This document shows, one piece after another, positions 36,801 to 51,800 of a DNA stretch of 64,000 bases. The first letter of the stretch is position 1, and every line of letters begins with the position of its first letter. The notes under the pieces were generated by a model. The model made no database searches. It saw only the letters and a program-made list of their open reading frames with translations, and was not told the DNA's origin. A program made the translations under genes and the position numbers. This stretch comes from Patiria miniata (Eukaryota > Echinodermata > Asteroidea > Valvatida > Asterinidae): assembly GCF_015706575.1 (NCBI RefSeq), contig NW_024037050.1:6262001-6326000 (forward strand), read 5' to 3'.

Positions 36801-39800
36801 TTGTCTTTAAGGATTTTTTCTTGGCTTAGTATCAGTGTTGCACAAGTTTGACAACATTGTCCTGTGGTGAAAGGTTTATTTTCTGTTTTGGATTGATTTT
36901 GCGGTGTTATTTCTTTCTGAGTTTGCAGCAGTGTTTTCTTGTGGTCGTCGAGAGTTTTTGCAATTTTTTTCTAAGTTTCTTTTCCACGGAATACAGGGGT
37001 TCATAAAAGCCAAGCAATACCCCAAGGGTACCAAGATCACTGCCGTCAATGACGGCGGGGAGCCGACCGCCTTCAAGTACATCTTCAAGAACTGGCGGGA
37101 TAAGAATGCATCCAAGGTCGGGGAGGTCAAATCGCCCAGGGGCAACATTGGTAAGTTGTGGAGGGCCGGTGGGATTCGTTCATGCCGTATGGTGTAGGCT
37201 GACTGTTCCAAGCCGGTTTGATTTAGCTGTTAACCCTAACTCTCTAGGCCTTTTTGCTTGAATGTAGCCTCAGTCCTGCAAAATCCTCCATTGTTTCTTG
37301 AATATGGTCCGTGGAGGGGTGACCACTGCCTGAATCCTGCAAAATCCTGTGGTGGTTACTGCCAATATATTGACCCTTGGCCTGTGACATCCTGGAGCAG
37401 TACGGAGGATTTCAAGCGTAATCCAGGCCAATATTTATGCATGGCTGAGCCAAACAACACAAGGTCTGGCCCAAGACCTTAACAAAGTGCATCCTATGAA
37501 ATCAGTAACACACTTTTGCCATGTAACCTCAATCCTCCAAATTCCTCCACTTTGGCAAAGAAGATTTTGAAGGATTCAGGGCGGTTAGGGTTCAGCTTGA
37601 AATGTTCAGACCAATCAAGTGAGAACAAATTTGACCCAGATTTGCATTTATGGTGAACCCAGACTGGGACCTCGAGTGCATAATAACATGCAAAACAAAA
37701 TCAGGCCAACTTGACTCACTCTTCAGCCGACAAAATTCTCAAAAATGTTCATGATGCAGAGACAAGGTCCTCAGCATTTCACCAGCCAAGTTTGAGGTCT
37801 CAATTCAACTTTCAACCCTAACCGCCCTGAATCCTTCAAAATCCTCTTTGCCAAAGTGGAGGAATTTGGACGATTGAGGTTACATGGCAAAAGTAGGTTA
37901 CTGATTTCGTAGGATGCACTTTGTCAAGGTCTTGGGCTGGACCTTGTGTTGTTTTTGCTCAGCCATGATAAATATAGGCCTGGATTATGCTTGAAATCCT
38001 CTGTACTGCTCCAGGATGTCACTGGCCAAGCTTTAACGTATTGACAGTCACTGCCACAGGATTTTGCAGGATTCAGGCAGTGGTCACCCCTCCATGGACC
38101 CTATTCAAGAAATAATGGAGGAATTTGCAGGATTGAGACTATATGCTATTTTTCCATGAGGCCAATTGGAGGATTTTGCAGGATTGAGGCTACATCCTAG
38201 CAAAAAGGCCTAGGGAGTTGGGGTTAAAGGAGACTTTTCTTCAACAATTTGCACCTGAGATTGATCTCACACACAGTATCGAGAGTCCTAAATTTGCCCA
38301 GTTTTAAGCAAGACTTGCTAGGCAAGACTTGTTAACTGGTTAAGTCCATCTATTGCTGCTATCTTTTACAACCAAACTGAGCAAAGCTGGTCAGTCCCTG
38401 TAGGCTGGCTTGTTTAAACCAAGCCAAACCAGTTCATACCGGTTTAATCTGGATATGCTAATTTTGAATGGAATGGTTAAGCAAGGACAGAAACATAACA
38501 ATCAGGGTCCCCCTCCCACCAATTTTCCATAAAACTAAAGTCCATTAAAAAAACACCACCACAAAACAAACATTGCTTATGTTTTCAGGTATTTTTCTGA
38601 CCGCTTGGTTTTCCTTTTGCTCTCATATAAACAATTCAGCCAAGATTGACTACAAGAAATTTGACGCCACCACCCTGCACAAAAAGAGTACCTGTGACTT
38701 TGAGGCAGACCCATCCCTGGCTGCGGCACATGGTATGCCTGATGATGGAACCGGTGCTGTCAAGGTAAAAACTACTTGTTTAATTTTCCACAAAAGTCAA
38801 TTCCATAAAAAAATCAAATCTAAAGTTTATTTCCAGTCAACAGGAACGGTGGAAAAATAGGAGGAATATCCTTGTCTCAGTTCACTTTGAGTGGATGACG
38901 AGTGGTGGAGTTGTTTTGACTTTCTTCATTTTTTCATTCTTTGTTTAAATTTTCTGTAAATGTTTGACACTGATCTTCAACACTGAAGATCTTTTTCTTA
39001 TTAAAATCGTGTGTATGTTATAAACGATATTTGAGGCTTGCTTGGTTCATTTTTTTTTTTAACCCCCCGACCCATCAAAATCCAACTGCATGTTTTGTTG
39101 GGATCTGTTGGAGTGAGGACTGCACTGGTAAACTGATTATGCTTTTACATGGAGTTTAGGCATACCACCATAATCAGAGTCCAACAGTCTGCGTGTTGAG
39201 TTTGTTAGAAGGTTCTTTGTAAGAGTGAGGAAGGTTCTTAGTAAGTCACTCAAGGTTAGAGTTAAGAATAATAAATTATTTATGTATTTATTACATTTGT
39301 TTCCCCAGGGTGTGCCCAAACAGTTTAAAACTGGTTTCCATTGGGGGCCCTGCATACACTTACAAATGACTACACATATACACAAATACAATACTGAGAT
39401 AGAATAAAAGCATATGGGATTTAATCATTAAGTTAGAGGTCTACAGTTTCTCTGCATAAAGGTTGTATGCATAAACTTTTGTCTGAAAGATTCTCAAGAA
39501 ACGTGTTACTTTTTCATGGGCCTATTAAGTTGAGAGAGTGTACTGTGAATGTTGGGCTGGTTTGGGTTTGGAAGTAACAGCTTAAATGTATACATGTGGT
39601 AATGATGAATCAAGTCGTTGTTTTTCACAATGTGTATAGCCTTCCTTTTATTTTTTCAATTTGGCATTTCTTTATAATGAGCAGTGGTAGAAAATGTTCC
39701 CATGATTGGCTGAGAATTGTTTGTTCCACACTCAACAAGTATGCAACTTTTCCTCAGATCCACTGATTTCCTTGTTGTATTACTTCTCATGAATGCCATT

Positions 39801-42800
39801 ACAAATTAAAAAAATACTGTACAAAGTCTTGTGTGGTTTGGAGTTTCCTCATTTTTTTCCTAAATTGCCAGTTGCCTGCCTAACTAAAATCGAACCTTGT
39901 GTCGGGGATTTTATGAAAATGTTGGTATTCTGCTTGAACCTCCTTTTTTGTCCTCGGCAGATTTGGCGTATCGAGGATTTTGAAATGGTGGAGTTGGAAG
40001 CCAGCCTGTATGGTCAGTTCTTTGGTGGTGATAGCTACGTGATCCTGTACACGTATAAGGTCCGTGGCAGAGAGCAGTATATCATCTTCTTCTGGCAGGT
40101 CAGTAACTTCTACTTTTACTTCTATGCAGCTACTTGTTTACAGCCTTTTCAGTGACTTAACGAGTAAGAGCGTGATCATAGATGCAATTGAGATCTAGTG
40201 ATTATTGAGGAATGTCACTTGAGGTCACAGGTCAGTGGTCTCCCACACGCCCACCATATTAAACGTCTACGGTTGCAGACTAGTAAATAAACTGCCATAG
40301 ACCCCAGTCGTGAATTCACCGACTTCCGAAATTCAGGAAAAATACTCACAACTCTTCAAGGTGTTTGAGACACACCTGAAATTAACGTTTATTTCATCAT
40401 CTTTCATTCTCTGCTCATTTGTTTTTGGGGTTTAACCAGTGACTTTTTGGAGAAAATTCCATCCAAAGATGATCTATGCAATCAATCATATTTCATTGTA
40501 CATGTACTGTACGTTCAATCGATCAAGCGCCGTGCTAGACGTCCAAAATGGCAGATCTTTCACCGTTCACATGCAAACTTCATAAGACTGTAAGAATTGT
40601 GCGTGAGGACAGGGTACAATGTATGTAAACCTGTTCATACTGGTAGTAATGGTGCTTGTGTGTCCCTCAGTATTGCCACTTTTGTTTGTTTGTTTGTTTT
40701 TGTTTTTTATTTCAACTTTTTAAGGGGGAAAGCATTTTCAATATGACTACACTGAAGGACGTGTGTCTGATTATTATGATCATGATTATATCGTGTTTAC
40801 AATTGTAATAACCTGATATTGATGAAAATCATTGATGATTGATAAGTGTCGTTTTGGTCCCTATCATCATTAGGGTTAATAATTTTCATAATGTGTTTGT
40901 TATAAATTGAATATTGAATATATAGTATGAGTGGAAGTTAGTGGTCGGATTAGGAGGACAAAAAGGTAACCAGTAAATTTGAAGACCAGGTCTAATAAAC
41001 AGATTTGTCAGCTGTCTTCAAGACCACTTGTGATTATTAAGACATTCATGATCTTTACTTGAAACTCCTCCCACCACTCCCCCGTCTCCAACAGGGCCAA
41101 GAGTCTTCTCAAGATGAGAAGGCGTCGTCGGCCATCCACGCCCAGAAGCTGGATGACTCTATGGGCGGGGCCCCGGTCCAGGTGCGTGTGGTGCAGAACA
41201 AGGAGCCTCGGCACTTCCAGATGATCTTCAAGGGCAAGATGATCATCCACTTGGTATGTACATATCTGTAGTTTGTTCTTTCAAATAAACATCTGTAAAA
41301 AAAAAACAATCGGTTACTCACGTTACCAAACTGTAACGTGAGTAACTGATTTTGTGCGTCTTGTTTATCATACATAACACATTTTTCTGGATGTCATCTT
41401 TGGTGCTTAGGTAGGTCTAGGTCTACTCTATCTACCATGGGGATAACAGTTATTAAACCTTTTCAGTAATTACAGCCCAAGGAAACTCAAAAGTACATCA
41501 AATGTAACTTGAGTAACCTTGGAATTGCCCTTGTGCAAAAATCTACATGTTTAATCAGCCTTAGAAAAAAAATAAATCATGCTTCACCCAAAACTTTTTC
41601 TAACCATCATTCCATTGTTAACCTGAAAAAAACCTGAAAAATTGTATTAAGGTATTTTAGTTGTAAAAATGTTCTTTTCTTTATGCTTCCTTCTCTAAAA
41701 TCAAGTTAATAATTAAATTTTTAAAGTGTTTTGATTGTTGACCTAGGCCACCATTACTTTGTTTCATCTTTATGAAAGTTTTGCCGTGGTACACGGGTTC
41801 GAATCCTGACCGTGGGAACATGGTGCTTGTGCTCTTGAGCAAGGCACTTTACCATTATTGCTTCGTCCTTCGGATGGGACGTAAAGCCATAGGTCCCGTG
41901 TGTTGTGTAATGCACGTTAAAGAACCCAGTAACACTTGTCGCTAAGAGAAGGGGTTTGCCCCGGTGTTTCTGGCAGTGACAGCAATTATGCGCCGCAGCA
42001 CCTAGCAAAAAAAAAAGAAGGTGCTACATAATGGGTCTCATATGTTCATGTACTTCATTTACCTGGCTTTGGTTGCATTCTCCCCAGCGCTTTGTATCCT
42101 CTGGCAAAAAGCGCTATATAAATACAGTTATTATTATTATTATTTTTTTTTTGGGGGGGGGGGATATCTCATTAATCCTTTCCTGTCATTGTTTCAGTTT
42201 TCTACAATTACCTTTTTGGTGGCAATTTTCTTCACCTGTTTGAGACACTCCTTATTTCCCTCAGGGAGGCAAGGCCAGCGGTTTCAAGAATCGTCAAGAG
42301 CAAGACAAGGCGGAGGCCACGGCAAGACTGTACCAAGTCAGAGGGACAAATGAGCTCAACACTAAGGCCATCGAGGTGAGTGCGATGAAGCTGAGAAGGC
42401 CATTGCACAAAGACGTCTGCATCATTCTAGTGTTCTTCTGAATAGTCTGGCAAAACTGGGAATTCCTGTAATTGTTTTAGCTGATGAGAAGTATGAAACA
42501 AATTCTTAGATTTGCCTTCTAGCCTTCAAAGTCCTGCTAAACTTGAATCTTAAAAAAACAGTCACATTGAGGTGGCAAACATGGACTATTTTTGAAGATT
42601 ATATACATCTGAAACAATCTACAACTCAAAAATGTAATAAGTAGTAGAGTTGCAACCGTGAAAAATAACAGTTAAACAGCTGCCCCTCCCCCTCTGCTGA
42701 AAGCAAGATTGTTTAAAAATGCACATTATCTTCAAAATTAGTCAAAGTTGGCCACATTAAAGTGACTTGCCTTCAAAAGTACAAAATATACACACCTCAT

Positions 42801-45800
42801 TTGTTGACCATATACAGTGGCCAAATAGATCATTGTTTCCTTTGCTGCAAAACGTTTTATACTCTGTAAAATGAAGACTTCTTTGATAATTTCTTCAACC
42901 CAGACCTGGGTGACATGTGACCTGTCACATGCGAGACATAATTTGCCATCAACATGACATTAATCATCAGATTTTTTTGATACCAACCGTTGTTCACTTC
43001 TTTCTTCTGTTGAAGGTTCCAGCCAGAGCAAGTTCTCTCAACTCCAACGATGTGTTTATTCTCAAGATGCCCAATGAGACCTATCTGTGGTGTGGTAAGG
43101 TAAGCATTTGCCTGTCTGAAGTTCCCAACCCACTTATTCAGCTTGTCTGGGACATTGAGACAGTATCGTGCCAGGCATGGAGAAAAAAAAAAAAACTCCC
43201 TTTCCTAAAAAGCTGTTTTACTGAGAAATTGTAAAATCGGAATTTTGGCAGAGTTGCCACAGTCGTGGAAAACTCCTGGAACATCCCAGAATTGAAAGCT
43301 ATCATGGAAAGTTATGGAATTTTGTTGTTTTACAAGGAGTCACGGAAAGTCGAGGTTTAAAGGAAAAGTCATGGAAAAGTCACGGAATCCTGTATAAACC
43401 ACACTTGATGGTGGGTCACATTTGGTTAGGCCAGTCTTTCACTTTACATTAGGAAGACAGTGACACGATATAGGCTTTCAAGTATTCCTACTTTTCCTAC
43501 TTTTTCCTAGTTTTTTTTTGTGCCTTGCTCTTACCTTTCCTACTTTTTTTGAAATTCCTACTTTTTCCTACTTTTTGTCCCACAATTCCGAAATATGAAA
43601 TGTCATCGCAATATTTTTCATAACAGTGTTACACACTGTCGTATGTAAAGCAGACAATGAAGGTTTGGGCACAGGAATACAACTGTATTTCCAAGAGCTT
43701 AGTTGAGGATGGAGCGCAAGTGTTGTGAGTGTAGAACATGCCATGGATGACTATCAACAAAAAGTACTGAAAGCCTTACTTTTATCCTGATTTTGTCCTC
43801 CGAAGTCCTACTTTTTTGGGGGAACATTTTGATTCTACTGTTCTGCTTTTTCACCTGGGTCTGCTTGAAAGCCTGCAGGATACCTTATAAGTGTTCGTGA
43901 CATGTACATTAAGTTTAACTAAAAAATATTGGATGATCAGATGGCCGTGAGTGGTAGTGGAGGCCATTTTGTTGATGGTAATGCACATTGCATAGACCTT
44001 CATTTTCAGCGTTATGACCGGCCAGTTATCGTAAATTAGCTCCTAAAATGCAAGAAAAGTGTAGGAATTGGTGGTGGAAAGCCCTAATTTGGCCTTGAAA
44101 AGTCACGGGAAAGTCGTGGAATTTCATTTTAAGATTCCTGTGGAAACCCTGTTTCTGGCAAAATCAATTAAAATAGTTTATTTGTTTTTAAACAGGGAGG
44201 CAGTGGTGATGAACGAGAACTAGCCAAGGCTGTGGCCAAGACACTAGCTGGCAGGTAGGCCAGAGGATGATGGTCTTATTCCTTGCACTTCAACCATCCA
44301 ATGTTTACCGTCCATACCTGTTCATTTCATGCAACTATGACAGATTTTTCCTGATTTCGGGATAATTGGACGGGATTTTTTTTTCTGAATTCAGGATTTT
44401 GTTCAGGATTTTTCCTGATTTCCGGATTATTGGACAGGATTTTTCTTTTTGTGAATTCAGGATTTTTGTGAGGATTTTTCCTGATTTCCGGATTATTGGA
44501 CAGGATTTCTTTTTCTGAATTCAGGATTTTTTTCAGGATTTTTCCTGATTTCCGGATTATTGGACAGGATTTCTTTTTCTGAATTCAGGATTTTTTCAGG
44601 ATTTTTCCTGATTTCCGGATTATTGGACAGGATTTCTTTTTCTGAATTCAGGATTTTTTTCAGGATTTTTCCTGATTTCAGGATAATTGGAAAGGATTTC
44701 TTTTTCTGAATTCAGGATTTTTTTCAGGATTTTTCCTGATTTCAGGATTATTAGACAGGATTTCTTTGTGTGAATTCAGGATTTTTCCTGATTTCTGGAT
44801 TATTGGACAGGATATTTTTTTCTGAATTCAGGATTTTTTTCAGGATTTTTCCTGATTTCTGGATTATTGGACAGGATTTCTTTTTCTGAATTCAGGATTT
44901 TTTTCAGGAATTTTCCTTATTTCCGGATTATTGGACAGGATTTCTTTTTCTTAATTCAGGATTTTTTCAGGATTTTTCCTGATTTCAGGATTATTGGACA
45001 GGATTTCTTTTTCTGAATTCAGGATTTTTTTCAGGATTTTTCCTGATTTCAGGATAATTGGACAGGAGTTCTTTTTCTGAATTCAGGATTTTTTTCAGGA
45101 TTTTTCCTGATTTCCGGATTATTGGACAGGATTTCTTTTTCTGAATTCAGGATTTTTTTGAGGATTTTTCCTGATTTCAGGATTATTAGACAGGATTTCT
45201 TTATGTGAATTCAGGATTTTGGTCAGGATTTTTTCCTGATTTCCGGATTATTGGACAGGATTTCTTTTTGTGAATTCAGGATTTTGTAAGGATTTTTCCC
45301 TGATTTCAGGAATTTTAAAGAATCTCTTTTTGAAATCTGGAATTCCAGAGGCTGTGTAACAACTGATGATGTACCGGTAGTAACCAATGGATAACGTATC
45401 ACCGACCGATAATGTCATACAAATTGACCGATATTGTATCACTAACCGATAATGTAACAAATATTGACCGATAGTGTAGAAAAATGTACTACACTATCAG
45501 TCAATTGTGGTAACACTATCGGTCCTAACCGATAATGTAACAAAAATTGACCGATAGTGTAATAACTTATTCCAATGAAGGTCTCAAAGCGCTTCGCAAC
45601 TAAAACCCCTGTTCATGAGAACAGTTTTCTGCAGCAGCTCGAGATCAGTTCAATCTGGTCTTCACCTTCACTGGTACCCATTTAGTAAAGTGGATTGCCC
45701 AAGAACACAAGCACCATGTTCCCCACCATGGTTCGATCCCATGCACATTGTATTATTTTATTTTACCATGGCACACGAGTCGAACACCTTCACCATTGAA

Positions 45801-48800
45801 CCACATCAAGTTTTAAGTGGTAGGCAAAAGTGAAGAGCATTCTGAGTTTCAAAGTTTGAAATACTTTGTGATTTCTTGTTTCATTTTTAGGGCGTCAGAT
45901 TACACCATGGTGCCAGAGGGACAGGAACCCACAGCCGTCTGGAGTGCATTGGGAGGCAAGGCGGCTTATGCAAACACCAAGGCCTTTGAGGTATGCTTTG
46001 GGTGCTTCTCTCCCCCGTACTCCTCCAGAGTTGTGCTTAAGTCACGAGTCAGTGACATTTTTCAGTCAGTTCTGCATCTTTTGCTTAATTCGACCTTTAG
46101 TTTTTTAGGTAGCTCTATTTAAAAGTCACAAAAAAACCCCTGAAAAACATGCCTATGGACAGGTGGCGTAGGGGATGAACGACTTAGGCCAAGTTCGGGC
46201 AAGGACCATTAGTCGACTAGTGGTTGATTTGTGACGTACCTTACGCCTGCGCACTGATAGCAACATGTGAACGTCTCTAGTCAAACGCTGGTCAAAATGT
46301 CATCGCAAAACTTCTGGATCCTGGCTCTCTGCTAGCGTTATGAATGCGCGCGGCTATTGGTTACCAGCAAAGCAACCAACCCCAGTAGGCTGGTTCCAAA
46401 TAGTCGACTAGCGTAGTCAACCACCGTCGACTAGACAGAGTTCGGGCAAACGTTAGTTAACCAATGGTCAACTATAGTCCTTGCGCGAACTTGGCCTAAG
46501 TAATGCCTTTGTCACTTTGACTTGTCAAAATTTAGAGGACCTGACTTTCAACCTGAGCAAATCACTTTTGTTTCTGTGTCTTTTTCAAAATTGCTTCTGA
46601 TGGAGTTGGCAGGTTTGCGTCGAGGGCTAAAATTGAAGCAAAAGTTACATTGTTACTCATAAGTAGTAAAGTTTTAAGTTATTCCAAAAACAACATTAAC
46701 CCTTCTTGTGGGCAATCAATACTATGTGTAAAACCCTTCAAAATCCTGCTGGTCAGTTTCAGGGGAAGGGTTATCAGGTGCTATAGAAACTTTGTCACAC
46801 AGAGAGTCACTGCACAAACAGCTTTTTCACCATTGCGGAGACCACAACGTTGACCCGTACACATGCTCGATTCCGTCAATGTTGAATCATGTGACTTCCT
46901 TGGTGAATCTGATTGGTTAACACAAATATTGCATCCACTGCTGCCCGCATACTTTTCCGGTGACATGGGATCCTGTGAAATCGGCTGCGAAAAAAATCAA
47001 ACATGTTTGATTTCATCCAATCGCCCGGTGTTCGGTCAGATCGGTTTGATTTTTCAGTGCACAACTCTCCAGCCCAATGATCTGGTAAAATCAGAAAGGT
47101 GTGCAGCGGGCTTAATTCAAAATTTGATGTCTTATTCAAAATTGCTGTTTTTCTAGTAGTACAAAAGTATTGCAAGAAAAATAACAATTTAGAAAAGGAA
47201 TCTATTTTCCGGATGAAATTCGAAAATTGCACTTGGTGGGAATGCAACTTTAAGCAGCCACTTGTAGAAGACCTTTAACTTGTAGATGACCTTCAACTTG
47301 TAGATGACCTTTCATTTTCTCCTCTCAGAGTGAAGCGCCTGACTTCCCCCCTCGCCTGTTCCAATGCTCCAACGCCGCTGGTAACTTCAAGGTCGAGGAG
47401 ATTAACGAGTTCACACAAGAAGACATGGTTCAAGACGACGTCATGTTGCTGGATGCCTATCACACGGTAAGATTTTATCTTGAGATATATCAAACCTGCC
47501 CCCGTGAAACCTTTTAAAATTTATTTATATATTTCGTATCCCGCTGAATAATACAGATGATACTGATGATGCACGATAAAAATGATCGGTAATTTTCGAA
47601 AATAACAAACTAGGGGAATTTGAATGCTTAATTTTCGTATTAATTGCAATTCTCTTGGCAATTTTTTATAGAAACCTTGATTCCCAAAAAACTCACTATC
47701 CAAAAAATCACGTGTGCATTCTTTCTACTTGCCAACATGCCCCAATGTGAACATACAGGGTAAGTCAAAAAGAAAGTGACCAAATTTAAAAAAGTATTCA
47801 AAAAAAATATGTGGCTCACTCCATTTTGTAAAATAATATAGGGATAAAGAACATGTTATTGACTAGTTACTGTGAAAATTTCGTATAATTTGCATACTCT
47901 ATTCCCAAGTTATGTCTATTTTGATTTAAAGATGACAAAATTCAGCTGTCCACCACTGATCATTTACCGTTCTACAAGCTGATGAATACCCATGAAATGC
48001 AATGAAACATGGATGTTTTCCCATCTCCATGAATAAACAAAAACTTGGAAAGAAAACCAGACAGAAATCGCCGTATATATTTCAGGGGAAAAAAAGAGTT
48101 GACTTGTTCCTCCTATTCAAAACTCAAAATCTGACAGCAAAAATGTTTCCGTTATGACTCAAAATTATCGAAATGTATTTGAATGCCTGTGTGTAATCTG
48201 TACTTCTCACTTAGCTCAATAGCTTCCAATGGCATTCCATGGACAGCTATAACATGTGGTTCTTGTAGTAAAACATGCATAACTTCTGATACAATTTCAG
48301 TAATTCTGTTTTTTTCCCAGATATGTGGAAGTACATGATCTTTTAAGACATACTTTATTGGTGTATCAAATCTGACTGCTTTTCAAAGGTCCCTTTCTTT
48401 TTGACTCACCCTGTTCATTCATAAATACCTTGAATAGTTAGCTATTCCAATCGGATGAGAGTCTGTCACATGAGTGGTCTTAAACTGCCGTTTAAACACT
48501 GGTCAGTGATGCTTAAAACCAGTCGCAAGACACTGCGCTCCGCGCAACATGCGTGCAGTATGCGCTGCACACCACTACAGCCGAACTGTATTTCTGAATA
48601 GGGATAATAAATGTGATGTTTAAAACCGTTAGGGGCCTGGTCGCCCTTGTTTTTTTTTGGCTCAGGCCATTACTGGTAGCCAGTCCCCTAACCGGTTTTA
48701 AACCATACATTTAACGGTTAGGCTGTCAGTAATTAATTCGACAGAATATTGCAAAACCAGATTGGTTGGGTTGATTTAATTTACATTTAGTTTCAAGAAG

Positions 48801-51800
48801 TTTCACAAGGTGTGATAATAGTTTTAACGAAATATATTTGAAGAGTAAGCATAGTGGGAAAAAAGTTGGACGTCAGACTTATTTTTCTCTTTTTGAACAC
48901 TTTGTTGTTGTGTAGGTGTTTGTGTGGATTGGGTCTGGTGCCAATGAGGTGGAGAAGAAAGAAGCCATCAAGATTGCACAGGTAAGTCTAGGAACCAGCA
49001 GCCAGTTTCACAGTACTTGACCCTTCCTTAGCATTTGGTTTTTAAAACACACTGAACCCCCCCCAAAAAAAAATCATGAACAAAGACTTTTTAAAAAGGT
49101 TCATGTAAAAGACGTAGTATGTAATGACAGTGACAATGCATGTTGGGATTGATCACTATGGCAACAAGACCTGCTACAGTGGTACCCGGGTCGACTCGGG
49201 TTAGCCCTGTGCCGTTGGATTAGCTCTGACGTCATTCTCGGGGCTTACACAGGTCAGACACCACAAACCCTGCTCATGGAGCAGAGTCAGTGGTGGAAAT
49301 ATGTCAGACGCATGTGTTGTTGAATCCAAGAAATGGGAAAAAAATTGCGGCTGGACAGATTAGCCCGGCTGTCCTGGCTAAACCGAGTCGACCCGGGTAA
49401 GCTAATCGAGCACACCCTTTATCCCATCCCAGAATGTAGTTTTTGAGTTCCTGTCCTGTTTAGTACCTGTCATGGTTTCAAAAACTTTACCACAAAACAG
49501 TTTTGGATTTAGTTGATGCTCTGCTTTGTCTCTTTTCTTCAGGAATACATTTTATCTGATCCTAGTGGCCGAGACGTGGATGCTACATCGTTGATTAAGA
49601 TCCAGGAAGGCAACGAGCCGTTGCATTTCACTGGTCACTTCCATGCCTGGAACCCCAACTACTTCAAGGTAAAGCAAAGTCCCCTTCCCTTCCAGCCTCG
49701 GCTTTGCTATGTCCTGTTTTCCCCTCAAAATATAACTCTTGTTCCTAAAAAAGGAGTGTGGAAAAAGGACCATGATTTTGTTCCTTACACCCCTTGTTAT
49801 CAGCTGTATCCTTCAGAAAGCCCCTCCCCCTTCAAGATATGGCTGCCCAACCACTGCCACCCCACCTTCCCCTATTCTCCCCGTCCACTCCCCCCCCCCC
49901 CCACCGCCCCTGCTCCCAGCCTCCCACCCCTCTCCACCCCGACCCCTCCCAACCCCCAACCCTCCCCATCCTCCACCCCCACCCCCACCCCCATCCTCAC
50001 CCTCACCCCCCCTTCCCGCCCCACCCCCGACCCCACCCCCAACCCCAACCCCACCCCCATGCACGGCACAACTCCTGTCCATATAGCAACTCTTTATGTC
50101 CAAGAAAAGACGTTTAAAACTATGTCAGTGATTGCTGTATTTCCCCCCCTGTTAATCATGTATTCTTATGAATGAGACACAGATACATGTACCCTGAAGC
50201 AAGACAATGCCAACCCTTACCCTGCCCTCTAAAATTGATCCAGATCCTTCTTAATAACACTAAAATCTAACAATGTATTCCTGAAAGGGACTGGAAAGAG
50301 AATATACCGCCCTTCGGAGCACCCGACATGTAAGGAATCCGTTGTAGAGCATTTCTGTTGCATTTGATGCATCGGCAAGGCATGGTACCATGGTCGACAT
50401 TACTGATACTTATTTTATTAATTTATTTTAGGTCCATGAGGGGTCATTAAAAGTTGCCAGAAATTGACTTTCTTTTAAAGAATTTTACTTGACAGCGGCA
50501 TCACACCAAACATAAGTTTTACTTTCAGAATTGCTTCAAATATAAAAAACATACCGAAGGAACGTACATAAAATGAAAAGTTAATTGTTGCTTTGCAAAA
50601 TGCATAGGGAATGCATGGACTAATAGAGTATTACTATTATAATTATTATAATTTATTTTTGGTAATGAAACCAAGGATTCCTCAAAAGTGCCCTAGGCAC
50701 CGTAGCTCGCAAGCTTGAAGAAACCTGTAGAGAGAAGACAATGAGAAGAAGTTACAGTTTCAGAGGTGGGAGGAAAACCCCTGAAGAATATTCTGAGGAA
50801 AACCTACGGAATCAGGTAGGGACTGAAATCCCAATCCACATATTGGCCCAGGCGGTATTCGAACCCGGGTCACAGCGGTGGAAGGCGAGGAAAGTACCGC
50901 TACGCCAACCTGACTCCCCCAAAGTATCTCACAAATAAGTTTTGGATTAAATTTTTGTATCAAGAAGTTGTAGAGTTTAAAATTAGGTTGCTGTTCAATG
51001 CCATAAACAGTACTGGCTTAGATCCACAGGCATACCCTGGTGGGACTTGAACCCACCACCTCTTGGTTACTAGAGCAGCCATCTTAACAACTTGACTGCT
51101 GAGCTGACCCTGACAAGCTTGTTGGTCGAGTGGTTCAGAAATCAGCAGCCAATTTCACAAAACGCCATGGGAAAGACTTCAGCAACAAATTTATTGCACA
51201 GCTGTGCAATAAACTTACGACTGATTTAACGAAACTTGGCATAGCTGCGCGACCTTATAAAATATAGTTCATGAAACAGTCGTTGAATCACCTCCGCCCG
51301 CCACTTTGAAAATAGTTTTGTCCTATCTTCGGAATCTAAAAATTCTGTCACAAGTAAAATAGCTATTCATTTACCTCAAACACAAAGCTGTGAGTGTCTT
51401 GTATCAACCTTGATAAGTTGTGCAATGACAGGCTCTACGACGATCACGATTTGCTGGTAAAATATATAATTTTCAGTCGCTACGCCACAACTTACGCCGC
51501 CCAAAATGATTGGGCAAGTTACGCCATAATTTGTTACACACAATGAAACTTCCGTGAAATTGTCATAAAGATGTTGCGCAGCGTGAAGTGTTGTGCAAGT
51601 TACGTAATAAATTGAGGCGCAAGTGGACTCGCGCAATAATGTAAAGTCTCTTGAAATCAGCCGCAGCACTACTAAGTATCTCAAGCATGTCGATAACAGC
51701 AGAATGCAATGCATGCATGCTTGACTAATTCCTTTTGCATTGAGTGATATTAACAAATAAAATGCAAGAAAAAATCAACTTCAGTCATTTGTCTTTAATT

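Larger units (their letters stand above)
29949..36996. other. villin intron after c8 (7 kb)
   Basis: Holds TIR elements at 31175-31621, 33870-34111 and 34834-35103, one end of the 47.7-kb family at 32877, and a tRNA-like inverted pair at 36640-36765. The remainder (29950-31170, 31630-32870, 35110-36630) has no gene signal I can support. Confidence 0.65.
41254..42264. other. villin intron after c12
   Basis: Holds a short hairpin (41311-41347) and a SINE (41770-42150) that ends about 115 bp before c13. Confidence 0.65.
44255..45890. other. villin intron after c15
   Basis: Contains the 64-bp minisatellite (44340-45320), a local ACCGATA(A/G)TGTA repeat (45370-45565) and a reverse SINE (45565-45830), leaving about 60 bp before c16. 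Confidence 0.75.
47467..48915. other. villin intron after c17
   Basis: Contains a TIR element (47756-48413) and a repeat directly abutting it (48416-48600) that is also found at 56152-56300. Confidence 0.65.

Noticed and set aside
49813..50117. Pro-rich (plus) and Gly-rich (minus) independent genes
   Set aside because: Low-complexity C tract; only the frame continuous with exon c19 merits mention.
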